Shown: in pieces, positions 33,383 through 44,947 of the stretch
Layout of the letters: the number at the start of each line of letters is the position of its first letter
Numbering within the stretch: the first letter of the stretch is position 1
DNA from: Anas platyrhynchos
Lineage: Eukaryota; Chordata; Aves; Anseriformes; Anatidae
DNA: 64,000 nucleotides
Assembly (NCBI RefSeq): GCF_047663525.1
Contig: NC_092617.1
Span: 4,282,501-4,346,500 of the forward strand
Direction of reading: 5' to 3'
The notes under the pieces: model-generated
Databases searched by the model: none
What the model was told of the DNA's origin: nothing
The model's input: only the letters and a program-made list of their open reading frames with translations
Position numbers and translations under genes: made by a program

Positions 33383-34190
33383 CACAGAATAGTTCGGGTA
33401 GGAAAAGACCTTATAGATCACATAATTCCAACTCACCTCCCATGGGCAGGGGCACCTTCCACTAGACCAGGTTGATGAAAGCCCATCCAACCTGGCCTTG
33501 AATGCATCACGGGATGGGGCACAGATCTAATAGATCCATATCCTTCTAACACAGGGAGCCCCAGAGCTGAATGCAGTCCTTGAGGTGTGGCCTCACCAGG
33601 GCCAAGTACAGAAGGACTGTCACTTCCCTACATCTGTTGACCACAGTATCCTTGGTACAAGGCAGGCCTTCTTACAACTTCCTCGTAAGGGGGTGTCGAG
33701 AGGCAGGAGACCTTTTCTCCATTAACACCAGCGACAGGACCCGCGGGAACGGAGTTAAGCTGAGGCAGGGGAAGTTTAGGCTGGACATCAGGAGGGGGTT
33801 CTTCACAGAGAGAGTGGTTGCACACTGGAACAGGCTCCCCAGGGAAGTGGTCACTGCACCGAGCCTGACTGAATTTAAGAAGAGATTGGACTGTGCACTT
33901 AGTCACATGGTCTGAACTTGGGTAGACCTGTGCGGTGTCAAGAGTTGGACTTGATGATCCTTAAGGGTCCCTTCCAACTCAGGATATTCTATGATTCTAT
34001 GATTCTATGATTCTTGGCCAACTTAGCACACTGATGGCTCATACTAGGCCGACTACCCACCAATATCCCCAGGTCCTTTTCCCCTGGGCAGCTGTCCAGC
34101 CGCCCTTCCCACAGCATTGCATGGAGTTGTTGTGCCCCAAGTGCAGGACCCAGCACTTGGTCTTGTTGAACTTCATGCAGTTGGCCTCAG
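33383..34190 (-). mobile_element. Old CR1 fragment, interrupted, arm 3
   Basis: Inverted counterpart of 20030-20506. Its tail is at 33383. The element is split at 33673/34011 by a second CR1 in the opposite orientation. Confidence 0.85.
33674..34010 (+). mobile_element. Younger CR1 insertion, private to arm 3
   Basis: 337-bp 5'-truncated CR1 with the ORF2 C-terminus (part of the frame 33571-33915) and three ATTCTATG-type tail units. It is flanked by TTCTT at 33669-33673 and 34011-34015. Arm 2 has the empty site with a single TTCTT (minus strand, near 20200). So it inserted after arms 2 and 3 separated. Confidence 0.92.
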
Positions 34191-34274
34191 CCCATGGGTG
34201 CAGCAATCAACAAGACAGAAGTCACCTCATGAACATTTTTAAAGGAATGGGCTGGCTGCTGCTCTTGCAGCTTC

Positions 34275-34580
34275 TTGGCAAGACACAGCCAAGCTATGAG
34301 CCTCCTCCTCTCCAGTCATGGACTCAAGCTGAAGGGCCAAGATGACCCATATGCAGGCCTTCTTTCTGCTTGGGTCCTCCTGGGTCTGGAGGCAGAGGGG
34401 ATCCCCCAGTCAGCATGCCAAGCAGGTGCCTTCTGCTGGCCTAGCAGGGCCACTGCCAGATGTCAGCCCAAAAGTTCAGATCCCAGGTCTATGTCAAGGG
34501 TGACCTGCCACCTACAGACAGAAGTGATCTCGCAGTCCCTGCCACAGCCACATTCCTGCTGCTGCAGCAGGAGATCCTGA
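34275..34580 (+). repeat. Dispersed cluster-specific module, copy 2
   Basis: Arm 3 copy of the module at 19637-19942, with a 101-codon open frame of the same type. No domain. Confidence 0.55.
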
Positions 34581-36936
34581 GGTAGAGCTGACTTCTCTAG
34601 TCCCTTAGAGACAAGGGTTCACTTTTCTGGATTAGAAATTTAGCAGATGGGCTGTCCTGTTTAGGGTGTCAGGTCTGTGGTTAGGTTATGGACAAGCTTT
34701 GTGGAATAGGTTTTTGTTTTACATCTGCCTAGAAGTCTAGGTTTAATGGAGCATGTTAATGCTAGTATTGAAGGCAGGGATTAGGGTGAACACAAGAGTA
34801 AAGGCAAGGGTAAAAGGTAAAAAAAGTGGGCTGAGTTTTGCTTCATGGAATAATTTGAGTTCAAGCATTAGAATAGGGGATTCTTGTCAGGGCGTTGGAG
34901 TGGCATTTAGGTTTAGGGATTACTCTTTAAAACTCTTCAAAAATGGGTTTTCATTAAAACTGGTTACTTTTTAAAATTGGCTAATAGCCTTACAGTTTTA
35001 ATTCTGTGTTAAAGCAGCATCAACATTGCAGGAAGCCTCTTACCTCTACGAAATTGTTGTAGAGGTTCACTCACTCTTCTCCCTCCCTCTCTAGGGATGT
35101 CTGGATCAGCCCCTGGCTTTGTGTTTCATGGATTACTGAGGGCAGATGGAGAGACATCAGTCAAGGCAGGGAGGTGCTCAGAGCAAGGTGAGAGCAAGGT
35201 GGGGAAGCAAGGTGGGTATCTAAGTCCTGCAGGGAAACAGGTGCAGACATGTGACAGCATAGGACAGCGTGTGGTGGTTGTTGTCAAGGATCTTTTGCAA
35301 GATGAAAGCCCCGACAGAGCCAACAGCTTTGTCTGCTGGGCTCTGGCTCTTGTCTCCGTCAGCGATGCCTATGAGGAGACACCTCATCCTTACAGCAGTA
35401 GGGCCTCAATGCCTCCTCATCCCCCTCCAGGAGCCTGGGAGATGTCCTCCTGTAGCCTTGTACTTGGCACTGCCCTTACCCACTGTGCACTGACCCAGGA
35501 AAAGGCCTAAATTGCGCTGGAGGGACAGCATCTCCCTTCCCAGAGGCTGGGGTCAGGGCCCGACTGTTGGACTTCATGGGACACATCAAGGTTTCCTCAG
35601 CATCAGGGCCACCTTTCCTGGGCCCTGGTCTCCCCGTCATCACTGCCTGCCCTTTTCTGCTCTAACAAGTCCATGGGGAGGCCTTGACAGTAATGTCCCT
35701 CAGTGGGACCGTTAGCACTGTGAGAGGCTTTGGAGTTTGCATCAGATTTGGACTACTTGAGAAGCTGCTTCAGCCACCCAGATAAGGCTCCTCTGCCAGG
35801 CACAGCATTGCTGGGGGCACTGCGTGCAGCTGGCATGGGGAGAGGAGAGAAGGGGGAGACAGGTTCAGGGCAGCCTGGAATAGAAAGGCAGGGGAGAGCT
35901 GGCAGAGGGAGAAATCTTGCCAGCCACCTCCCCATGGTAAGTCTCTGGGTGCAGGGCAATGCTGCTGCACACCCTGCCAGGTTCTCCTGGAGCTGGCCCA
36001 GCCCTCAGCTGATGGGAGCTGTCAGGAGGACGCTCGGTGTTGGAGTTGAAGGGCATGCAGGGCTTGTGTGCTGCAGGGTCAGCGTGCAGGGTCTGAAGAC
36101 TCTCTTCTCTTGGGGCCGGCTGCAGGCTATGCAGCCAGGAGTGCAGGCAGGGGTGGCCAGGGCTGTGGTGCAGAGCAGGGTCCCTGCTGTGCCCCAGGGG
36201 CTGTGTGCCGAGGCAGGGCCTCTGCCGCCTGCCAGGCTCAGCACTCAGCCTGCCTGGGGAGCTGCCCAGGGGCTGCGGGGAGAAGCTGCGGGTGGAAGGA
36301 GCCCCCCTGGTACCGCAGGGCAGGGCAGGGTCCTGCTGCTGCCCAGAGCCTGCTGCCTGGGGCAGGCTGCTCACAGCCCCACACCTCCCCGGGGCACTGC
36401 ACTGCAGAACTGCCCGGCAAGAGCTACCTGAAGGCAGTGCACTTTTTAGAATCTGCTTCATTTTCCTGCCCATGTGCTGAGGCAGAAGGATGGTAATGGA
36501 GTAGGAGCATCTGTAGTAGAGACTAAGGCTCCTTGAGCATTGCTGCTGCTCTGAGGCACCTCACACACCTCAGCATACAGACACCACCTTTGTTGTTTCT
36601 TAAGGAGTTATTTGACCTTCTCCTGTCCTGCAGGCAGGGACATGTCCTTGCCCAGTGGACTTCTCAGATCACTCAGGGTTCCCTTTTACCTCTCTACACC
36701 AGGACTGACTGCTGCAGAGGCCACAGCACAGCCCCCTGCTTCTTGTGGCACCCTCAGAGCACCAAGCAGAGGTAAGCCAAGCAGCTGCAGAAAGCTCTTC
36801 CTGTGAAAGGAATGGGAAAGAATGTGTTCTGTGTGACTGTTCTATGAGACGTACAAAGTATTTTGGTCAGAGAAGTCCTTACATTTTACAATGTCATTTC
36901 TTCTTCTGGACAGACTACATTGCCCAAGGGCAATAA

Positions 36937-37322
36937 ATGTGTAACAGCAGCTCCATCACTGAGTTACTCCCGCTGGCATTCACAGGACCCCATGCTCAGA
37001 ATGAGCAAATGCCCAACAGCAGCTCTGTGAGCGAGTTCCTCCTGCTGGCATTCGCAGACACATGCGAGCTGCAGCTCCTGCACTTCGCGCTCTTCCTGGG
37101 CATCTACCTGGCTGCCCTCCTGGGCAACGGACTCATCCTCACTGCTGTAACCTGTGACCACCGCCTGCACACCCCCATGTACTTCTTCCTCCTCAACCTC
37201 GCCCTCCTCGATCTGGGCTCTATCTCCACTTCTGTCCCCAAAGCCATGGCCAATTTCCTCTGGGATGCCAGGGTCATTTCGTACCCAGGATGTGCTGCAC
37301 AGGTCTTTTTGCTAGTCTTTTT
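36937..37322 (+). pseudogene. Odorant receptor 5, truncated and with a doubled start
   Basis: 5' third of an OR coding exon, nearly identical to OR1 from about 37050. It begins with an OR1-type start at 36937 (MCNSSSITE), but after 15 codons jumps into what is elsewhere the splice-acceptor and 5' untranslated edge of another OR (ACAGGACCCCATG at 36981, as before OR7) and reaches a second OR start, MPNSSSVSEF, at 37009. The reading frame is kept across the joint. The exon ends at 37322 in the TM3 region, where a CR1 3' tail begins; the open frame runs into CR1 and stops at 37350. TM3 to TM7 are not found on the far side of the CR1. Confidence 0.92.
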
Positions 37323-39583
37323 CACACAGAATCACACACAGAATTTCTAGGTTGGAAGAGACCTCAAGATCATCGAGTCCAACCTCTAACCTAACGCTAA
37401 CAGTCCCCACTAAACCATATCCCTAAGCTCTACATCTAAATGTCTTTTAAAGACTTCCAGGGATGGTGACTCCACCACCTCCCTGGGCAGCCTGTTCTAG
37501 TTTCTAACAACCCTTTCGGTAAAGAAGTTCTTCCTAACATCTAACCTAAAACTCCCCTGGCGCAACTTTAGCCCGTTCCCCCTCGTCCTGTCACCAGGCA
37601 CATGGGAGAACAGGCCAACCCCCACCTCTCTACAGCCTCCTTTAAGGTATCTGTAGAGAGCGATAAGGTCGCCCCTGAGCCTCCTCTTCTCCAGGCTGAA
37701 CAAGCCCAGCTCCCTCAGCTGCTCCTCGTAGGACTTGTTCTCCAGGCCCCTCACCAGCTTCGTCGCCCTTCTTTGGACCCGCTCAAGCACCTCCATGTCC
37801 TTCTTGTAGCGAGGGGCCCAAAACTGAACACAGTACTCGAGGCGCGGCCTCACCAGAGCCGAGTACAGGGGGACGATCACCTCCCTAGCCCTGCTGGTCA
37901 CACTGTTTCTGATCCAAGCCAGGATGCCGTTGGCCTTCTTGGCCACCTGAGCACACTGCTGGCTCATATTCAGCCGACTGTCCACCATCACTCCCAGGTC
38001 CTTCTCTGCCTGGCAGCTCTCCAACCACTCATCTCCCAGCCTGTAGCTCTGCTTGGGGTTATTGCACCCCAGGTGCAGGACCCGGCACTTGGCCTTGTTA
38101 AACTTCATGCAGTTGACCTCAGCCCATCGGTGTAGCCTATCCAGATCCTCCTGCAGAGCCTTCCTACCCTCGAGCAGATCGACACACGCACCTATCTTGG
38201 TGTCATCTGCAAACTTACTGAGGGTGCACTCAATGCCCTCGTCCAGATCATTGATGAAGATATTAAAGAGGACCAGCCCCAGCACCGAGCCCTGGGGGAC
38301 GCCACTAGTGACCGGCCTCCAACTGGACTTGGCTCCATTTACCATAACTCTTTGGGCCCGGCTATCCAGCCAGTTTCTAACCCAACGAAGCGTGCGCCAG
38401 TCCAAGCCAAGAGCAGCCAGTTTCTTGAGGAGAATGCTGTGGGAGACGGTGTCAAAAGCCTTGCTGAAGTCAAGGTAGACCACATCCACAGCCTTTCCCT
38501 CGTCCACCCAGCGCGTCACTTTGTCATAGAAGGAGATCAGGTTCGTCAAGCAGGACCTGCCTTCTATAAACCCATGCTGACTGGGCCTGATCGCCTGCTT
38601 GCCCTTCAAGTGCCGCATGATGACTCCCAAGAGGATCTGCTCCATGAGCTTCCCTGGTACTGAGGTCAAACTGACCGGCCTGTAGTTCCCCAAGTCTGCC
38701 CTCCGGCCCTTCTTGTAGATGGGCATCACGTTTGCTAGCCGCCAGTCAACTGGGACCTCCCCCGATAGCCAGGACTGCTGATAAATAATGGATAGGGGTT
38801 TGGCCAGCTCCTCTGCCACTTCTCTCAGTACCCTTGGGTGGATCCCATCCGGCCCCATCGACTTGTGCACATCCAAGTGCCGTAGCAGGTCACCAACCAG
38901 TTCTTCGTGGATGGTGAGGGCCACATCCTGCTCCCCATCCCCTTCCACCAGCTCAGGGTACTGGGTATCCAGAGAACAACCGGTATTGCCGCTAAAACTG
39001 AGGAAAGGAAGGCATTGAGCACCTCCGCCTTTTCCTCATCTCTTGTAACTAAGTTTCCCCCTGCATCCAGTAAAGGATGGAGATTCTCCTTAGTCCTCCT
39101 TTTTGTGTTGATGTATTTATAAAAACATTTTTTGTTATCTTTAATGGCAGTAGCCAGATTGAGCTCCAGATGAGCTTTGGCCTTCCTAATTTTGTCCCTG
39201 CACAGCCTCGCTACATCCTTATAGTCCTCCCTAGTGGCCTGCCCACTTTTCCAAAGATTATAAACCCTCTTTTTTCTCCTAAGCTCAAGCCACAGTTCTC
39301 TGTTGAGCCAGGTTGGTCTTCTTCCCTGCCGTCTCGTCTTTGGGCACGTGGGGACAGACCGTTCCTGTGCCATTAAGATCTCCCTCTTGAAGAGCGCCCA
39401 GCCTTCCTGGACCCCTCTGCCCTTCAGAACCACCTCCCAAGGAACTCCACCAACTAGTGTCCTGAGCAGCCCTAAGTCAGCCCTCCGAAAGTCCAATACA
39501 GTGGTTTTACTGGTCCCCTTCCTGGCCTCGCCAAAAATAGTGAACTCCACCATTTCGTGGTCACTCTGCCCAAGAGTCATCAC
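37323..39583 (-). mobile_element. CR1 LINE, 2.26 kb, with long RT frame
   Basis: 5'-truncated CR1 with its 3' tail (CACACAGAATC-type units) at 37323 and its 5' edge near 39583, within a linker region before the RT. It is among the best preserved CR1 copies here. It ends the OR5 exon on its 3' side and adjoins an 11-bp minisatellite on its 5' side. Confidence 0.95.
37497..39583 (-). pseudogene. CR1 ORF2 reverse transcriptase, nearly open
   Basis: Non-LTR reverse transcriptase of CR1. The main frame 37497-38948 (483 codons) shows the RT blocks in order: [43 protein letters not shown] and FADD (catalytic Asp pair), then the CR1 C-terminal region. The N-terminal linker lies in another frame (38825-39583), so a frameshift sits between about 38950 and 38990. 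A stop at 37497-37499 cuts the last 30 or so residues that other copies keep. The endonuclease domain is lost by 5' truncation. It cannot move on its own. Confidence 0.9.
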
Positions 39584-40838
39584 AGTGTAATCGCAGTGTC
39601 ATCACAGCGTCATCACAACATCATCACAGCGTCATCGGAGTGTCATCACAGAATCATAACAGAATAATCACAGCGTCATCACAGTGTCATTGTAGCATCA
39701 TCAGAGCATCGACACAGCATCATCACAGAATCATAACAGAATCATCACAGTGTCATCAGAACATCATCGTAATGTAATCACAGCATCATCACAGCGTCAT
39801 CACAGTATAATAAGTGTCATCAGAGCGTCATAACAGCGTCACAAGAGCATCATTACAACATCATCGCAGCGTAATCAAAGCATCATAACAGCGTAATCAC
39901 AACATCTTCATAGTGTCATCACAGAGTCATCACAGCATCATCACAGCGTCATCACAGAATCATTACAGCGTCATCACAGCATCATCGCAGCGTCATCACA
40001 GCATCATCACAGCGGCATCACAGAATCAACACAGCGGCATCACAGAATCATCGCAGTTTCATCATAGCGTCATCGCAGCATGACAAGAGCATCGTCACAG
40101 CATCATCATAGCGTAATCGGAACTTCATAGCAGAGTCATCACAGCGTCATCACAGTATCATCACGGCGTCATAGCAGCATCACAAGACCATCATCACAGC
40201 GTCATTGCAGCATCATCACAGTGTCATCACAGAATCATCAAAGCATCATCACAGCGTAATCACAGCATCATCACAGCATCATCGCAGCGTCATCACAGCG
40301 TCATCACAACGTCATCACAGCATCAACACAGCGTCATCACAGAATCTTGACAGCGTAATCACAGCATCATCACAGTGTAATAACAGCATCATCACAGTGT
40401 CACAAGAGCATCATCACAGTATCATCAGAGCGTCATAGCAGCGTCATCACAGCATCATCACAGCGTCATCACAGCATCATCGCAGTGTCATCACAGCGTC
40501 ATCACAGCTTCATCACAGCGGTATCACAGCGGCATCACAGCATAATCATAGCCTCATCACAGCGTCATCACAGCATCATCACAGTGTCATCAGAGCAACA
40601 TCACAGTGTCACAATAGCATCTTCACAGCATCATCAGAGCGTCATAGCAGCGTCATCACAATGTCGTCATAGAGTCATTACAGCGTCACAAGAGCATTTT
40701 ACAGTATCATCAGAGCGTCATCGCAGCGTCATCACAGCAGCATCGCAGCGTCATCACAGAGTCATCACAGCGTCATCACAGCATAATCACAGAGTCATCA
40801 CAGAATCATCACAGTGTCAGCACAGCATTGTCATAGCG
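39584..40838 (+). repeat. 11-bp minisatellite, about 110 units
   Basis: About 1.25 kb tandem array of an 11-bp unit, CGTCATCACAG and variants (TGTCATCACAG, CATCATCACAG, CGTCATCGCAG). Breaks in phase and 1-2 bp indels are frequent. It begins exactly where the CR1 5' end reads AGAGTCATCA and ends where the LTR begins. Histidine/serine-rich frames inside it (40205-40438, 40485-40856) follow from the repeat. Confidence 0.95.
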
Positions 40839-41454
40839 TGTCCTGGTTTCAGTTAAAACAGAATTTATTTTCTTCCTAGTAGCTGGTGGAATGCTGTGTT
40901 TTGGCTTAGGATAAGAAGAGTGCTGATAACACCCCGATGTTTTAATTGTTGCAGAGCAGTGCTTATACCAAGCCAAGTACATCTCAGCCTTTTGCTCTGT
41001 CCTGCCAACGGGCAGGCTGGGGTGCAGTAAGAGCTAGGAGGGGACAGACCCAGGACAGGTGACCCAAACTAGCCAAAGGGGTATTCCATACCATCTGACG
41101 TCATGCTAAACAATATATAGGAGTGGCTAGCCTGGGGAGGGGGGCCGGACTGCTTGGGGTTAGGCTGAGCATCGGTCAGCGGGTGGTGAGCAATTGCATT
41201 GTGCATCACTTGTTTGTACATTTTATTAGTAGTAGTACTATTATCATCATTGTATTATTATTATTATTGTTATTATTGTTATTATTTTTATTATTGTTAT
41301 TATTGTTATAATTATTTTCCTGTCTTATTAAACTGTCTTTATCTCAACTCATGGGCTTCACTTTCCATTTCTCTCCCCCGTCCCAGAGAGGGAGGGGGGA
41401 GGGTGACCGAACGGCTGCGTGGTGTTTAGCTGCCAGCCATGTTAAACCACGACA
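40839..41454 (+). mobile_element. ERVL-type 5' LTR
   Basis: 616-bp LTR with TG...CA ends (TGTCCTGGTTTC to AAACCACGACA). It has a TATATA box at 41114-41119, an AT-rich trinucleotide tract 41222-41318 and a polyadenylation signal ATTAAA at 41327-41332. It is followed directly by gag-like sequence, hence the 5' LTR. A stretch TGGGTCAGAG at 41456 could be a decayed tRNA primer site, which I cannot confirm. The 3' LTR is absent because a CR1 cuts the element at 44905. Confidence 0.85.
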
Positions 41455-42425
41455 GTGGGTCAGAGAAACGAGCTGTAGCAGTGCAAGTTGCCCCTGTAGA
41501 GAAGGTGAAAAAATGGTATAGAGATTCAGGTCGTTTAGAACGCAGAGAGTCTTCTGCCAAATCTAGGTATAGAGACGACAATGCTGGGCCATCAGGGATT
41601 CAGGAGGAGGAAGATGAGGATGCCAAAAAATCAACAGTAACTACCCAAAACCTATACGAGCGTGAGCTACGAGATGTGCGAAACGATTTTGGTTGTTGTA
41701 TAGGTGAGCAGCTTGTCACCTTGGGACAAGCAGCTTGGGACACCACAGCCAATTGTGTGGAATTAAAGGGGAAGAAAGCCAGACGACTGGGATCCCTTGC
41801 TAGAGATGCAGGCATTGACAAAGCAATTGCAGATGGAGCACAATCTCACAGCCTCTGGAGGCGTCTCCTCTCAGCTGTGAGGGAAAGGTATCCCTTCAAG
41901 GAAGAACTTTTATGTCTACCAGGCAAGTGGACCACTATGGAGAAGGGAATCCAGTACCTGAGAGAATTAGCCGTACGGGAAGTGATTTATGAGGATCCAG
42001 ACCAGAGACAAACATCCAAAGATCCAGATGAAGTCAAGTGTACACGACCCATGTGGCGGAAGTTTGTACGGAGTGCACCATCATCATATGCCAGCTCATT
42101 GGCAATAATGGCCTGGAAAGAGGATGAGGAACCCACAGTGGATGAAGTGGCTAAACAACTCCGGCAGTACGAAGAAAGTCTCTGCTCTTCCTTACAGGCC
42201 TGCGTCTCAGCTGTGGAGAAACTTTCTGAAAAGTTCTACCAACTTAAAGAGAATCTATCTTCCCCCCAACCTGAACCAACCAGTGTCCAACGACCGAAAG
42301 AGAACACCTGGGAGAAACTTTCTGAAAAGTTTCACCAACTTGAAGAGAGATTATTCTCCTCTGTACCTGTACAGAGCAGTGTCTCAGCTATCAGGGGTAG
42401 GCGTTCATCCACACAAGGAAGATGA
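41439..42425 (+). pseudogene. ERVL-like gag frame
   Basis: Open frame of 328 codons starting at the LTR edge. It has a charged N-terminal part, a middle part rich in Leu, Arg and Trp, then a doubled motif around EKLSEKF (two copies about 30 residues apart, 42220-42340). Similar stretches occur in the fragments at 810-1418 and 22990-23670, which supports it as viral gag-type protein. It lacks the proline-rich repeat of those copies, and a frame change separates it from the pol frame that starts upstream of 42425. It is listed as a pseudogene because the element is incomplete. Confidence 0.75.
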
Positions 42426-44947
42426 TATGGTGGGTACTCACCCCGTGCCACCCTGTGGTTTTACTTACGAGACCATGGAGAGGACATGAGAAAATGGGAT
42501 GGAAAATCACCGCGACCCTAGAGGCACGGGTACGTGAGTTGCAAAAGAAAACAATCAGGAAAAAGGGATTCTCCGAAAAGTTTGCTGCTCCAACTTCCAG
42601 CAGACAGTCCTTCAAACACAGAAACGAAGAAGATTCTGACCAGGATTAGGGGGGCCCTGCCTCCAGCCAGGGGGAGGAAAGGGACAATCGAGTTTATTGG
42701 ACTGTGTGGATTCGATGGTCTGGCACATCACGCGCACAGAAGTATAAGGCTTTAGTAGACACCGGTGCACAATGTACTATAATGCCATTGAGCTATAAAG
42801 GGCCAGAGCCCATCTATATTTGTGGAGTGACAGGGGGATCTCAGCAGTTGACTGTATTGGAGGCTGAAGTGAGTCTGACTGAGAATGAGTGGGAAAAGCA
42901 CCACATTGTGACTGGCCCGGATGCTCCATGTATCCTTGGCATAGACTATCTTAGAAGAGGATATTGCAAGGACCCAAAAGGGTTCCGATGGGCTTTTGGT
43001 ATAGCTGTCTTAGAGACAGAGGGCATTAAACAATTATCTACCTTGCCTGGTCTCTCAGAGGACCCTTTTTTTGTGGGGTTGCTGAGGGTCGAAGAACAGC
43101 AAGTGCCAATCGCTACCACAACTGTGCACCGGCGGCAATATCGCACTAACCGAGACTCCCTGATTCCCATCCATAAGCTAATTCCTCAATTGGAGAGCCA
43201 AGGAGTGATCAGCAAGACCCATTCACCTTTCAATAGTCCCATATGGCCAGTGCGAAAGTCTAATGGCGAGTGGAGACTAACAGTGGACTATCGTGGCCTG
43301 AACGAAGTGACGCCACCACTGAGTGCTGCAGTGCCGGACATGCTGGAACTTCACTACGAACTGGAATCGAAGGCAGCCAAGTGGTACGCCACAATTGATG
43401 TTGCTAATACATTTTTCTCCATCCCTCTAGCAGCAGAGTGCAGGCCACAATTTGCCTTCACTTGGAGGGAAGTCCAATATACTTGGAATCGGCTGCCCCA
43501 GGGGTGGAAACACAGCCCTACCATCTGCCATGGACTGATCCAGTCTGCACTGGAGCAGGGGGAAGCACCTGAACACCTGCAGTACATCGATGATATTATT
43601 GTGTGGGGTGGCACAGCAGAGGAAGTTTTTGAGAAAGGGAAGAAAATAGTCCAAATCCTTCTGAAAGCCGGTTTTGCCATAAAACAGAATAAAGTCAAAG
43701 GACCTGCACGAGAGATCCATATTTTAGGAATAATATGGCAAGATGGGCGTCGTCAAATCCCAATGGATGTGATCAACAAAATAACAGCTATGTCTCCACC
43801 AACTAACAAAAAAGAAACACAGACTTTCCTAGGTGTTGTGGGGTTTTAGAGAATGCACATCCCAAATTACAGTCTGATTGTAAACCCACTCTACCAAGTA
43901 ACCCGTAAGAAGGATGAGTTTGAATGGGGCCCTGAACAACGACAAGCCTTTGAACAAATCAAGCAGGAAATAGTCCATGCAGTAGCCCTTGGGCCAGTTC
44001 GAACAGGACCAGATGTAAAGAATGTGCTCTACACTGCAGCCGGGGAGAACGGCCCCACCTGGAGCCTCTGGCAGAAAGAACCTGGGGAGACTCGAGGTCG
44101 GCCCCTGGGGTTTTAGAGTCAGGGATACAGAGGATCTGAGACCCGCTATACTCCAACTGAAAAGGAGATATTGGCAGCATATGAAGGAGTTCGATCTGCT
44201 TCGGAGGTGGTCGGTACTGAAGCACAGCTCCTCCTAGCACCCCGATTGCCGGAACTAGGCTGGTTTTTCAAAGGAAGGGTCTCCTCTACACGTCATGCAA
44301 CTGATGCTACATGGAGCAAGTGGGTTGCACTGATTACTCAGAGGGCTCGAATAGGAAACCCCAGTTGCCCAGGAATCTTGGAAGTGATCATGGACTGGCC
44401 AGAAGGCAAATACTTTGGGATATCATCAGAGGAGGAGGTGGGTCGTGCTGAAGAAGCCCCACTGTACAACCAGTTACCAGAGAATGAAAAGAAATATGCC
44501 CTGTTCACTGATGGGTCCTGTCGTATTGTGGGGAAGCATCGGAGATGGAAGGCTGCTGTATGGAGTCCTACGCGACGAGTTGCAGAAGCTGCTGAGGGAG
44601 AAGGTGAATCGAGTCAGTTTGCAGAAGTGAAGGCCATTCAGCTGGCTTTAGACATTGCTGAACGAGAAAAATGGCCAGTTCTCTATCTCTACACTGATTC
44701 ATGGATGGTAGCAAATGCCCTGTGGGGATGGTTACAGCAATGGAAGCAAAGCAACTGGCAGCGCAGGGGCAAACCCATCTGGGCTGCTGCGTTGTGGCAA
44801 GATATTGCTACTCGGGTAGAGAACCTGGCTGTAGAAGTACGCCACGTAGATGGTCATGTGCCCAAGAATCGGGCTACTGAAGAACATCAAAACAACCAGC
44901 AGCTTCTCTGGGCAACCTGTACCAGTGCCTCACTTCCCCCTGAATGA
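42422..44947 (+). pseudogene. ERVL-like pro-pol: protease, RT, RNase H
   Basis: One reading frame from 42422 to 44947 broken by three TAG stops, at 42647, 43847 and 44114. In order: a linker, an aspartic protease with Asp-Thr-Gly at 42758-42766, reverse transcriptase with LPQGWKHSP and the catalytic Tyr-Ile-Asp-Asp at 43583-43594, the RT connection, and RNase H with TDGS at 44507-44518, a later TDS and HVDGH. Integrase and everything 3' of it are missing because CR1 sequence begins at about 44905. This is the best preserved viral copy in the window and the reference for the other fragments. It does not encode a full protein. Confidence 0.92.

Larger units (their letters stand above)
32178..36911 (+). 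other. OR5 upstream flank module, arm 3
   Basis: Direct copy of the OR1 flank (2780-5499), keeping the 1.66 kb that arm 1 has lost. Contains an LTR remnant, an old CR1 with a younger CR1 inside it, and the dispersed module, listed separately. No protein gene recognised. Confidence 0.7.

Noticed and set aside
39584..40838. CRISPR array or telomere repeat
   Set aside because: No spacers between repeats, unit only 11 bp and not telomeric; the setting is a vertebrate genome.
40205..40856. Histidine/serine-rich open frames in the 11-bp array
   Set aside because: They follow directly from an 11-bp repeat read in threes (33-bp, 11-residue period) and have no start context or flanking gene.
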